The notes beneath the pieces are model-generated. The model made no database searches. It was not told the DNA's origin and saw only the letters and a list, made by a program, of their open reading frames with translations. 13,891 nucleotides of DNA from CAZADH01 sp964483805 (GTDB taxonomy: Bacteria; Muiribacteriota; Ozemobacteria; Ozemobacterales; Ozemobacteraceae): assembly GCA_964483805.1 (NCBI GenBank), contig CAZADH010000154.1:1-13891 (forward strand), written 5' to 3'. The position numbers were made by a program, and so were the translations under genes. This document shows positions 1 through 7,678 of the stretch, piece after piece (the stretch's first letter is position 1; the number at the start of each line of letters is the position of its first letter).

Positions 1-44
1 AGCACCAGCATGGTCACGACCACCGTCCACCGTTGCCTCGTCAT
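1..44 (-). CDS. 5' end of a divergent gene, partial (14 codons)
   Basis: Read on the minus strand from an ATG at 44-42, the sequence gives MTRQRWTVVVTMLV and then leaves the window. A basic start followed by a hydrophobic run looks like the beginning of a signal peptide or first membrane span, but this is too short to name a family. The start is well supported: a perfect AGGAGG lies 7 nt upstream, and a TTGACT/GACAAT promoter lies further upstream on the same strand. The gene is divergent from the phosphatase operon, so the two may share regulation. Product unknown. Confidence 0.6.
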   Translation of the reverse strand, partial: MTRQRWTVVVTMLV

Positions 45-51
45 GGCGACA

Positions 52-57
52 CCTCCT
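52..57 (-). promoter_or_regulatory. Shine-Dalgarno site AGGAGG of the divergent gene
   Basis: The plus-strand CCTCCT reads AGGAGG on the minus strand, 7 nt before the ATG at 44-42. It is a full-consensus ribosome binding site and fixes the start of the divergent partial gene. It contrasts with the absence of any such site before the phosphatase and AAA genes. Confidence 0.7.
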
Positions 58-92
58 AAGCGAATACCGGTCACATAGTAGCAATCAGTCGT

Positions 93-121
93 ATTGTCTG
101 CCTTACCACTGCCGAAGTCAA
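93..121 (-). promoter_or_regulatory. Sigma70-like promoter for the divergent gene
   Basis: On the minus strand, TTGACT (121-116, 5 of 6 to TTGACA) is followed by a 17-nt spacer and GACAAT (98-93, 4 of 6 to TATAAT). It points toward the gene starting at 44, and predicted transcription would begin about 40 nt before the ATG. The same TTGACT with a 17-nt spacer appears before the lipoprotein gene at 7638. Match to consensus only. Confidence 0.5.
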
Positions 122-159
122 GACAACTCGCACCGCCGACCACGACGACAGACCACGGC

Positions 160-188
160 GTGCATCAGGCACCGGCGGGTGGTATATT
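160..188 (+). promoter_or_regulatory. Extended -10 promoter of the phosphatase operon
   Basis: TATATT (183-188) is preceded by TG in the correct place (TGG, 180-182), giving an extended -10 box. A weak -35-like GTGCAT lies at 160-165 with a 17-nt spacer. Transcription would start near 195, about 19 nt before the ATG at 214, with no clear Shine-Dalgarno in between. The run TATATTGCCCC resembles the TACAATTCCCCC before both AAA genes, suggesting a shared promoter style. Its position just ahead of 214 supports that start. Confidence 0.4.
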
Positions 189-213
189 GCCCCTGTATGT
201 ATTGCGAGCATGC

Positions 214-3006
214 ATGTCGCGCCTGACTTCGCTCGGTCTGCTCTTCCTGCCGATCGGCCTCCTGGCTTTGATTGGCGGCATTTTCGTCGCCGAGCGCCGC
301 GATCGCGTCGGCGAACAGGCGGCGCAGCGACTCGAGGCCACGCTCGAACGCACCGCAGCCACCGCCGAAGTCGAGGGTCATCTGCGCGCCACCGTCTGGC
401 CACTCATCGCGCAGTTTCGCCAGAACCCGCGCCGGCTGCGCCAGACTGCCGCGACCAGTCTCGATCGCTTCTCCAGGGCCGGGTTCGTCGTCGATCTGTT
501 CTTCTTCGACGACGCGGGTGCGCTCACCGCGGTGATGCCGGAAACGGCCCCGGGCCAGTGGCTCATGCGCCAACTCGTCAAAGGACTTACGCTCACCGAC
601 GTCGCCGTGGCCCAGTCGCTCGAACGCCGACTCAAGAAGGCCCTCAACGACGCGTTCGGGCCGGGTGTCGGGCTGAGTCTCTTGCGCAGCGCTCGCCACC
701 GGATCATGCGCATCGACCGCAACGCCGGTACGGGTTGGCTGTGTTGGACGACCGCGGGTCATCACGGGCTCGTCGTCGTCGTCAGAGCCACACCGCCGAT
801 CGGGACTCGTTTCACCCGCGCCCTGCGTTTCTGGCGTCTGCACCGGTTGCCCACCCTGGTCGCCGGGATCGGCCGCCCCACCGAACAGACCTGGACCTTG
901 CACCACGCAGGTGCCGATACCCGCGACGTGACGGCATCGGCTGCCGCTGCGGCCTTTCGCACCGCCTACCACCGGGGCGAAGAGCGCGTGTTCAGCGATG
1001 AGCGTCTCTGGGTGTTTCGTCAGGGCGACGACGGCCGCGTGTTCTTCATGGCGCTGCCGTGGCCGCCGTCCACCACCATTGCCTCCGGTGTCTTTGGCGG
1101 CGGTTTCGCGTTCGCAGTTGCGGGCCTGGTCCTCTTGTTCATCGTCACCAGCTTCGGCCGCGCCCGCTCCCTGCGCAAAGTGACCCTGGCCCTGTTCGTG
1201 CTGGGTGGGTTGACCCCGTCGTTGCTCCTCATCGGCGGCGCGATCGCGGTTCTTGCCGAGCGTTACGACAATCTGATCAGCCGCCTCCAGCGCACCCAGG
1301 GCGATCTGCTCAAGCGCCTCGACGAGGGCTACATTGCCGATCGCAGCCGCCTCAAAGACGACCTCGTCGGCATCCTGCGGCGCACCGGCCCCCTCGGCAA
1401 CCCAGACGAAGTCGCTTCGGCAACGCAACCTCTGCGCGAAGGCGATCTGCGCGCCCACCTGGAGTTGCGCGCTCCCAACGGCGTGGCCGTGTATGCCTCC
1501 GTCGACGAAGACCATCAGTTCGGGGAGACCCTCGACCTGTTCTTCTGGAACCTCCTGCAGAAGTACGCACCGAACCGCTATGCCGAAGGCCGCCAGAGTC
1601 CGATCCGACGCGGCAACGCCGGCGGTTTTGCCGGCGGCGGTGGCGATATGACGGTGTTACCACGTATTCTTCATGACGTCGGCGCCCGCGGTGAACGCAG
1701 TTACTTCGTCTGGGATTTCTTCACGGACTCACGCTGCCCAACGGCCATTGGCGCTATCTACGTGCGCGCCGACCGGGTGATCGCGCGATATCTGCGCCGG
1801 GTCCTGCACCAGCGCACGGCGATCGCCGGATACCAGTTGGCGCTCGCCGCCGTCAACACCGCCAACGGCCGCTGGATCAACGTCAACGCCCCACGCCACC
1901 GCGCGATTTCACTGCTGATTGCCCAGGCCCGCTTTCTCAACCGCCCGGTCTCCGGCCGCATCCGCCTGTCATCGCGCGACTTCTGGTACACCATCACGCC
2001 GGCCCGCGAGCTGGCCCAGCATTGCCTGGTGGCGCTGTGTCCGGTCGAGGCCATCACCCGACCGACCGCCCGTCTCGGCACGACGCTGGGCGTGGCCGCC
2101 GGCATGGCGATGGTCGTGGCCGCCATGCTTGGCTCGCTGGTCTCGCAACGTCTGCTCGCCCCCCTCGGTCTGCTCGCCGCCGCTCTCATCGCCCTGCAGC
2201 AGCGCCGCTTCGATCACGTCATCCCCCTCGATCGTCCCGATGAACTGGGGCAACTCGCCCACGCCTTCAACGACATGTTCGTCGGCCTGCGCGAGTTCGA
2301 TCTGGCCCGCGCGGTCCAGGCCGGACTCATCCCCCGCACCTTTCCAACGGTGCCCGGATACGACATCACGGGCACGGTGCAGTTCGCCCGCGACCTCGGC
2401 GGCGACTGCCTCGATTGCCGGGTCCTTCCCGGCGGCCGGGTGCTTCTGCTGATCGGCGATGTCAGCGGTCACGGCGTCGCTTCGGCCCTGTTCATGGCCA
2501 CGGTCAAGGCCACCGTCACCCTGTGGTCGACGGGCGCCGCCGACCCCCAATTGGGCGATCTGGTGCGCAGCATCGACCGGATCATCCGGGAGTCCGCGCG
2601 CGATCGCACGTTCCTGACCCTGTTCGCCGCGTTGCTCGAACCGACCACCGGGCGCATCGACCTCGTGTCGGCCGGCCATCCATACGCCCTGCTCTTGCGC
2701 CCGCCCGCGACACCGACTTGGGTGGGCCGCCCGGCGTGGCCACTCGGCGCGCGCAAGCGGCCGCACGATGCACAGCAATACACTATACATATATTGCCCG
2801 GGGACACGCTGGTCTTTTATACCGACGGTCTCGTGGAAGCGCGCCGCTCGAATGGCACGCCTTTCGGTTACGATGGCCTGGCCGAGTGCCTGACCGCTGT
2901 CGGGAACCGGGCGCCGGCCGCACTGCTCGCGCACGTGCTCGCCAACCACCACGCACTGTGCCCGACGGTCGATGACGACATCACGCTGCTGGTCATGCGC
3001 CGATGA
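214..3006 (+). CDS. Membrane-bound SpoIIE/RsbU-type PP2C phosphatase with HAMP domain (930 aa)
   Basis: Probable serine/threonine phosphatase that dephosphorylates an anti-anti-sigma (STAS) protein in response to an external signal. The target is inferred from the family; no such gene is in the window. Numbering from the ATG at 214: membrane spans about 4-26, 293-313, 324-348 and 622-644; two extracytoplasmic modules of about 265 and 270 residues with no recognised fold; HAMP about 645-697 (PDELGQLAHAFNDM); phosphatase about 710-928. Metal-site motifs are intact: DLGGDCLD (727-734), GDVSGHG (748-754), SAGHP (819-823), FYTDGLVE (868-875) and DDDITLL (920-926). The frame stays open upstream to a TTG at 94, but 214 is preferred because the first membrane span follows at once and the likely promoter lies at 180-188. 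Its stop overlaps the next start (ATGA). The phosphatase call is secure; the partner and ligand are unknown. Confidence 0.93.
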   Translation: MSRLTSLGLLFLPIGLLALIGGIFVAERRDRVGEQAAQRLEATLERTAATAEVEGHLRATVWPLIAQFRQNPRRLRQTAATSLDRFSRAGFVVDLFFFDDAGALTAVMPETAPGQWLMRQLVKGLTLTDVAVAQSLERRLKKALNDAFGPGVGLSLLRSARHRIMRIDRNAGTGWLCWTTAGHHGLVVVVRATPPIGTRFTRALRFWRLHRLPTLVAGIGRPTEQTWTLHHAGADTRDVTASAAAAAFRTAYHRGEERVFSDERLWVFRQGDDGRVFFMALPWPPSTTIASGVFGGGFAFAVAGLVLLFIVTSFGRARSLRKVTLALFVLGGLTPSLLLIGGAIAVLAERYDNLISRLQRTQGDLLKRLDEGYIADRSRLKDDLVGILRRTGPLGNPDEVASATQPLREGDLRAHLELRAPNGVAVYASVDEDHQFGETLDLFFWNLLQKYAPNRYAEGRQSPIRRGNAGGFAGGGGDMTVLPRILHDVGARGERSYFVWDFFTDSRCPTAIGAIYVRADRVIARYLRRVLHQRTAIAGYQLALAAVNTANGRWINVNAPRHRAISLLIAQARFLNRPVSGRIRLSSRDFWYTITPARELAQHCLVALCPVEAITRPTARLGTTLGVAAGMAMVVAAMLGSLVSQRLLAPLGLLAAALIALQQRRFDHVIPLDRPDELGQLAHAFNDMFVGLREFDLARAVQAGLIPRTFPTVPGYDITGTVQFARDLGGDCLDCRVLPGGRVLLLIGDVSGHGVASALFMATVKATVTLWSTGAADPQLGDLVRSIDRIIRESARDRTFLTLFAALLEPTTGRIDLVSAGHPYALLLRPPATPTWVGRPAWPLGARKRPHDAQQYTIHILPGDTLVFYTDGLVEARRSNGTPFGYDGLAECLTAVGNRAPAALLAHVLANHHALCPTVDDDITLLVMRR

Positions 3007-5858
3007 GCACGACCATCGCGAACTGTGACACCCGCGAGCGCCGCCCCGTGGCCACCACGCTCGTGCTCTTCGTCATCTTCGTGGCCGCGCCTGTCGCCCT
3101 CGGCCTGGGGCTGTCGCTGGTCGCCATCGATCAGTTGCAGCAACGCGACGAACAACGACTCAACCGTCTCGCCGAGGGTCGACTCGACCGGCTGGCCATT
3201 GACCGCATGCACGGGCTGCCGTTTTCCGGCGTCGTGCGTCGCCTGCAACTCGAGCTGTTCTCCGACATGATGGTGCGGGCGCACCTGGGCCACATCCGCC
3301 GCGAACTCGGCTCCGATACATTATTTGTATTGCTCGAAGATCGGCGCGTCTCGGTGCGCGATGGTCCCGCCTCGATACCCACGTCATTGATTGTCAATAC
3401 AATACGTGGCATGCGTATGCCCGGTGGGGCAAGCAGCAATCTCGCCCGCCGACTCGATCCATGGTTGCGAGCGACACTGGGGCCGCACGTATCGTTGCGC
3501 TGGCTGCGCCGCAACAACGGCGCATTCGTGCCGATCCGCACGGCCGGCGGTCTCGGTCTGGCCCTGTTCGACACGCGTGCCGACGGGCAGTCCATCGTGC
3601 TGGTGGCCCCCACGCTCGCACCGTCGCATGGCGCCGCCTTGCGGCAACGACGCCGGTCGACGCACCGGCTCTCGGCGGGCCTGGGCGTCGCCATCCCGGC
3701 ACTGGGCGTGTTCGAGGCCCCGACCAGCGCCTCGGTCACGGCCATGCGCCAGGCACTGGCCCTCGTCGAGCGCAGCGCCACCGACTGGACCGACGTGGGC
3801 GACCATCGGTGGTTCTGCCAACGCGATCGCTACGGCCGGGTCTTGACTCTTACCGTGCCATTGGCCGCACTGCACCAGCGGCAGGACCAGCGGCAACAGA
3901 CCGCCTTCGCCCTCGCCGGCCTGCTGGCTGCATTCGGTTTCATGGTGATTCGCCGCACTCTCACCGGCGCCGGCGTCGAGCAGCGGTCGATTCGCCTGCA
4001 ATTGTGGCTGCTTTTCGCATACATTGCTTTGCTCCCGCTGGCGGCCGCGCTGTTGTTGGGCTGGTCGGCGTTGCGCGAGCGCACGGAACGCCTGCGATCG
4101 AACGACCTGCGCGTGTGCTGCGAACGGTTGCAGATCATCGAAGGCCATTACCATCAGGCGCGCCAGACGATGCTGGCCTATTGTCGACGCCTGCGCAACG
4201 ACCCCGAGATCCTCAGTGGCAACCCGACCCGCATCAACCGGCGCATGGACCAAGCCCGTCTCGACGGTTTCGCCGAGTGTTCGTTCATCCTGGGCGACAA
4301 CGCGGCAACCTTGCATGCGCGCGTCTACAACAACCAGGTCGGCGATCTGACCCGCAGCCTGGTGCGCATCATCGCCAAGCGCTTCGCCCCCGATCGGTTG
4401 AGTCAGGAGCAACACGATGTATTCGATCCGATGGAGGTCGCCTTCGACGATCTGGCTGCCGGCGAGACCATGGGTGTCGCCACCCTGCTGCAGTTTCGCG
4501 ACCAGATGCGCAGCATCTACCTGACCCGGGTCGGCTTCGACGCCTGGTGGGACGTGTATCCGGAACGCGCAACCGGACCCATCGCCATCTTTCTCACCCG
4601 CGAACAAGGCGACCTGATGTCGCGGTATCTCGACGAACGACGTCCCGCTCTGCGCGGCGATTTTCCCATGCATTACATCGATATGCGCTACGTGCGGATT
4701 CAACCGAAACTCACCGGCCCGCTCGCCGACGCCCTCGAGGACCTCATGGTTCTCTCGTGGCTGGGCAACCGCGTGCTGCAACGCGAGATTTCGCGCGACG
4801 GCACGACCTGGTGGGTCGCCTGCATGCCCGACGGCATCTTCAACCGCTTCGGACTGGTGTGCCACCGGCGTGCCGACGACACGCTCGCCGCGCTGAAACC
4901 CCTGCGCATCGCCCTGGCAGCGGGCCTCATCGTCTCGATCCTCATGGCCTGGCTCGCCGGCCGCTTCCTCGCTGACCGCTTCCTGACGCCCCTGGCCGAT
5001 CTCACCGCCGGCGTGCAGGCCATCCACCAGCGCCGTTCCGACCACCGCGTCCCGCGGCGGCGCGATGATGAACTCGGGGCCCTGGCCACCGCCTTCAACC
5101 GCACCCTTGCCGATCTGCGCGAGCTCGAACTGGCCCGCATCGTGCAGACCCGCCTGTTTCCCGCGATCCTCCCGCAACCCACGGGCTACGAGATCTTCGC
5201 CGAGAGTCGCTCGGCCACCGATCTTGGCGGCGACTACTACGACGCCCGCCTGCTGCCCGACGGCCGTCTGCTCTACCTGATCGGCGACGCCACGGGGCAC
5301 GGGATCTCGGCAGCACTCGCCATGGCCGTGGCCCGCACCGCCTTCTCGTACGCCGTGGCCCAACCCGACCTCACGTTGGCCGACGTGCTGGCCACGATCA
5401 ATCGGGTCTTCAACATCGAGATGAAACCGGGGCGAAAATACATGACCATGGCTCTCGCCTTGCTCGATCCACATAGCAATACAATGACCATACATAACGC
5501 CGGCCACAATCCGTCGATCCTGTATCACGCCGACACGCGAACCACCGAGACCTTCATGCTGCCCGGTTTGATACTGGGTATGCGCCCCAAGATCACGGCA
5601 GGCACTCGCGTCATCACCCTGGCAGCCGGCGACGTGCATGTGTTCTACACCGACGGTTTCACCGAATGCCCGATGGGGAACGGCGAGTTTCTCGATCTCG
5701 CCCCATTTGCCGGCTGGGTTGCCGAAGCGGCCGGAACGCGTGCTTCGGCGTCCGAGATCTGTCGACAGTTGTTCGCCCGCCTCGAGCGCGAACGGCAGCC
5801 CGGTCCGCTGCCCGATGACGTCACGTTGTTCGTGATACGGCGCCTGCATTCATCGTGA
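3003..5858 (+). CDS. Second, paralogous membrane-bound SpoIIE/RsbU-type PP2C phosphatase with HAMP domain (951 aa)
   Basis: Same build as the upstream gene: membrane spans about 17-41, 300-316, 332-356 and 633-656; extracytoplasmic segments about 42-299 and 357-632; HAMP about 655-707 (RRDDELGALATAFNRTLADL); phosphatase about 715-948. Active-site motifs DLGGDYYD (740-747), GDATGHG (761-767), NAGHNP (832-837), FYTDGFTE (881-888) and PDDVTLF (937-943) keep all expected metal-binding aspartates. The start overlaps the previous stop by 4 nt (ATGA) and has no Shine-Dalgarno, so translation is probably coupled and the two proteins made together. The extracytoplasmic segments resemble those of the neighbour only loosely, so the pair may sense different signals for the same or competing STAS targets. 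It is an old tandem duplication judging from protein divergence. Short AT-rich islets (3314-3335, 3394-3402, 5476-5498) interrupt its GC-rich codon use. Confidence 0.93.
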   Translation: MSTTIANCDTRERRPVATTLVLFVIFVAAPVALGLGLSLVAIDQLQQRDEQRLNRLAEGRLDRLAIDRMHGLPFSGVVRRLQLELFSDMMVRAHLGHIRRELGSDTLFVLLEDRRVSVRDGPASIPTSLIVNTIRGMRMPGGASSNLARRLDPWLRATLGPHVSLRWLRRNNGAFVPIRTAGGLGLALFDTRADGQSIVLVAPTLAPSHGAALRQRRRSTHRLSAGLGVAIPALGVFEAPTSASVTAMRQALALVERSATDWTDVGDHRWFCQRDRYGRVLTLTVPLAALHQRQDQRQQTAFALAGLLAAFGFMVIRRTLTGAGVEQRSIRLQLWLLFAYIALLPLAAALLLGWSALRERTERLRSNDLRVCCERLQIIEGHYHQARQTMLAYCRRLRNDPEILSGNPTRINRRMDQARLDGFAECSFILGDNAATLHARVYNNQVGDLTRSLVRIIAKRFAPDRLSQEQHDVFDPMEVAFDDLAAGETMGVATLLQFRDQMRSIYLTRVGFDAWWDVYPERATGPIAIFLTREQGDLMSRYLDERRPALRGDFPMHYIDMRYVRIQPKLTGPLADALEDLMVLSWLGNRVLQREISRDGTTWWVACMPDGIFNRFGLVCHRRADDTLAALKPLRIALAAGLIVSILMAWLAGRFLADRFLTPLADLTAGVQAIHQRRSDHRVPRRRDDELGALATAFNRTLADLRELELARIVQTRLFPAILPQPTGYEIFAESRSATDLGGDYYDARLLPDGRLLYLIGDATGHGISAALAMAVARTAFSYAVAQPDLTLADVLATINRVFNIEMKPGRKYMTMALALLDPHSNTMTIHNAGHNPSILYHADTRTTETFMLPGLILGMRPKITAGTRVITLAAGDVHVFYTDGFTECPMGNGEFLDLAPFAGWVAEAAGTRASASEICRQLFARLERERQPGPLPDDVTLFVIRRLHSS

Positions 5859-5861
5859 ATC

Positions 5862-7175
5862 GGTGATACAATTCCCCCATGCGCAAACTCCCGATCGGCA
5901 TCCAGACCCTCGCCAAGATCCGCGAAGACGATTACGCCTACGTCGACAAATCGCACTTCGTAAAGATGCTGGCCGACACGGGTTCCAGTTTCTTCCTCTC
6001 GCGACCGCGCCGGTTTGGCAAGAGTCTGTTTCTCGACACGCTCAAAGAGGCCTTCGAGGGCAACCGCAAGCTGTTTGCGGGCCTCTATCTCGAGCACCAT
6101 TGGGATTGGGCAAAGAAGCATCCGGTCATCCGCATCAGCTTCGGTAGCGGCGTGCTCAAAACCCGCGCGGAACTGGACCAGACGATCCGGGAACGGCTCG
6201 CGGAGCACTTCCGCCGCCACGGATTCACGCCCTCGGCCGACTCGATCGGCGGCATCTTTCGCGAATTCATCATCTGGCTGCACGACCGAGGCGGACCGGT
6301 CGTCATTCTCATCGACGAATACGACAAACCGATTCTCGACAACATCACCGAACCTGACCGTGCCGTCGAGATGCGCGAAGGCCTCAAGAACTTCTACTCG
6401 GTCATCAAAGACGCCGACCCGTATTTACGTTTTGTGTTTCTCACCGGCGTCAGCAAGTTCAGCAAAGTCAGCTTGTTTTCAGGGTTGAACAACCTCAAAG
6501 ACCTCACCCTCGACCCGCGCACCGCCACGATCTGCGGTTATACTCAGCGCGATCTCGAGACCGTGTTCGCCGAACACCTGGTCGGGCACGACCTCGACGC
6601 GATCAAGCGTTGGTACAACGGCTACTCGTTTCTCGGCGAGCCGGTCTATAACCCGTTCGACGTTCTGCAATATCTCGATCTGGGCGAGTTTCGCAACTTC
6701 TGGTTCGAAACCGGCACACCCACATTTCTGTTGCAGACCCTCGAACACCGGCGCCGATTCATCCCGGAACTGGCTCGGGTCGAAGCCAACGAATCAATGC
6801 TCGCGAGTTTCGATGTCGGTAGCATCGAACTGCCAACGTTGCTCTTCCAGACCGGCTATCTCACGATCACCGAATCGCAACTCGGTTCCGAGGGGCGGTC
6901 GTTTGTGCTGGGTTTTCCAAACCATGAAGTCCGCACCAGCCTGCATCGCTCGATTCTCGGTTGGCTGGCCGGTGAGGCCTCGTCTCCCGATCAGACCCGA
7001 CCACGACTCGAGCGAGTTCTGCGCAGCGGCGGCCTCGACGATCTGCATGAGATCTTCCACGCCTTCTTCGCCACCATCCCGCACGACTGGTATCGCAAAA
7101 ACCAGCTCGCCGGTTACGAGGGCTACTACGCCTCGATCGTGTATTGCTATTTTGTTGCTCTCGGCCTCGAGGTCA
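5862..7175 (+). repeat. Direct repeat copy 1 (AAA/nuclease duplication)
   Basis: This interval matches 12578-13891 at a constant offset of 6716 bp, so the two have no net length difference up to the window edge. 5862-5906 (45 bp, promoter plus first codons) and 6296-6465 (170 bp, Walker B to sensor) are identical base for base. About 6505-7075 is diverged, and the end from about 7110 is again near-identical. Homology begins abruptly at 5862. Confidence 0.85.
5864..5878 (+). promoter_or_regulatory. Extended -10 promoter placed for leaderless transcription, copy 1
   Basis: TGATACAAT (TG at 5864-5865, TACAAT at 5867-5872) is followed by exactly six bases, TCCCCC, and then the ATG at 5879. With normal -10 to +1 spacing, the A of ATG would be the first base of the mRNA. 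There is no Shine-Dalgarno. CTGCAT at 5844-5849 is a weak -35-like match with a 17-nt spacer. The same 17 bases (GGTGATACAATTCCCCC) precede the second AAA gene while sequence further upstream does not match, which marks this as the conserved functional element. Confidence 0.5.
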
Positions 7176-7435
7176 TTGCCGAAGACGTCACCAACCACGG
7201 CCGCATCGACCTTACCGTCAAACACGCCGGCCGCGTCTACCTGTTCGAGTTCAAGGTCAAGGGCCTCGCCGGCAAGGGCAACGCCGGCCGGGCGCGGCCG
7301 ATGACCTGGCTGCTGAAAAAGAACTACCACGAGAAGTATCGCCCCGCCGCGCCCGAGGTCTATCTCGTCGGCGTCGAGTTCGACCCCGAGACGCGCAATA
7401 TCAAGTCGTTCGAGTGGCGCCGGGCGTTCGGATAA
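5879..7435 (+). CDS. AAA ATPase fused to PD-(D/E)XK nuclease, AAA-ATPase-like/DUF1703 family, copy 1 (518 aa)
   Basis: Predicted cytoplasmic ATPase with a C-terminal nuclease-fold domain. Seen: a Walker A-like P-loop SRPRRFGKSLF (41-51), Walker B VVILIDEYD (141-149), a sensor-type TGVSKFSK (189-196), a middle region (about 210-400) with RWYNGY and FWFETGTPTFL, and a nuclease core GRIDLTV (D444) then EFKVK (E457-x-K459), the complete D...ExK set. About 500-550 residues is normal for this family, so the gene looks whole. It begins 20 nt after the phosphatase stop but appears to have its own leaderless promoter. The cellular role of the family is not established; it is often present in many copies per genome, and defence or genome-conflict functions are only inferred. 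A second copy begins at 12595 with blocks of identical DNA. Neighbouring the phosphatases is probably incidental. Confidence 0.9.
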   Translation: MRKLPIGIQTLAKIREDDYAYVDKSHFVKMLADTGSSFFLSRPRRFGKSLFLDTLKEAFEGNRKLFAGLYLEHHWDWAKKHPVIRISFGSGVLKTRAELDQTIRERLAEHFRRHGFTPSADSIGGIFREFIIWLHDRGGPVVILIDEYDKPILDNITEPDRAVEMREGLKNFYSVIKDADPYLRFVFLTGVSKFSKVSLFSGLNNLKDLTLDPRTATICGYTQRDLETVFAEHLVGHDLDAIKRWYNGYSFLGEPVYNPFDVLQYLDLGEFRNFWFETGTPTFLLQTLEHRRRFIPELARVEANESMLASFDVGSIELPTLLFQTGYLTITESQLGSEGRSFVLGFPNHEVRTSLHRSILGWLAGEASSPDQTRPRLERVLRSGGLDDLHEIFHAFFATIPHDWYRKNQLAGYEGYYASIVYCYFVALGLEVIAEDVTNHGRIDLTVKHAGRVYLFEFKVKGLAGKGNAGRARPMTWLLKKNYHEKYRPAAPEVYLVGVEFDPETRNIKSFEWRRAFG

Positions 7436-7446
7436 ACAGAGCGCGG

Positions 7447-7486
7447 CGGGTTTAGCACGGCCCGAAATTGTGTTTCGGGCAACCCG
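7447..7486 (+). terminator. Two-tier hairpin after the AAA gene, possible terminator
   Basis: An inner perfect stem CCCGAAA/TTTCGGG (7461-7467 with 7473-7479, loop TTGTG) is enclosed by an outer stem CGGGTT/AACCCG (7447-7452 with 7481-7486). It starts 12 nt after the TAA of the AAA gene, the usual place for a terminator. No T-run follows, so it may instead protect the mRNA 3' end or act with Rho. Confidence 0.45.
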
Positions 7487-7610
7487 TAGAGGCAGCGGCC
7501 GCCGGCGGCCCCGGGCACCACGCATATCGTGTGCGGGCGGCTCCTCACTGAGCCCGGCTGTCTTCCGGTGCACCGACCTGCTGGCACCGCGATCTCGTCG
7601 CGGCGCACTA

Positions 7611-7634
7611 CGAGCGTTTCACACCGAGCGTTTC
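7611..7634 (+). repeat. Direct repeat CGAGCGTTTC x2 just upstream of a -35 box
   Basis: CGAGCGTTTC occurs at 7611-7620 and again at 7625-7634, a 14-bp period. The second copy ends 3 nt before the TTGACT of the lipoprotein promoter. Tandem sites of this sort next to a -35 suit a dimeric activator, but the protein is unknown. Confidence 0.4.
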
Positions 7635-7637
7635 TCC

Positions 7638-7666
7638 TTGACTCGCCCCCCTCCCCAGTGTACGCT
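7638..7666 (+). promoter_or_regulatory. Sigma70-like promoter of the lipoprotein gene
   Basis: TTGACT (7638-7643) is followed by a 17-nt spacer and TACGCT (7661-7666). The -35 is strong and the -10 keeps the key T, A and final T, so dependence on an activator is plausible. Predicted start is near 7673, giving a leader of about 123 nt before the ATG at 7796. The -35 hexamer and spacer length match the divergent promoter at 93-121. Confidence 0.5.
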
Positions 7667-7678
7667 CGCAGCATGTTT

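Larger units (their letters stand above)
7436..7637. other. Intergenic region with GC-rich palindromes, no convincing gene
   Basis: Between the AAA stop and the lipoprotein promoter I see no credible coding frame; the open frames are arginine-rich and lack start signals. Besides the two-tier hairpin, the stretch holds a GC palindrome GCCGCCGGCGGC near 7499 and a perfect 6-bp hairpin CCGCGA/TCGCGG (7587-7592 with 7598-7603, loop TCTCG). It ends with the direct repeat described separately. Confidence 0.5.

Noticed and set aside
94..213. Upstream extension of the first phosphatase to a TTG at 94
   Set aside because: The extra 40 residues are low-complexity, lie upstream of the likely -10 box at 183-188, and would place an odd tail before the first membrane span. 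The ATG at 214 is preferred.
3384..5849. Minus-strand open frame of 821 codons antisense to the second phosphatase
   Set aside because: This is a typical shadow frame in GC-rich coding DNA: low-complexity composition, no domain and no start signals. The plus strand encodes a complete, motif-bearing phosphatase. The same applies to the minus frames at 118-1515 and 1969-2952.
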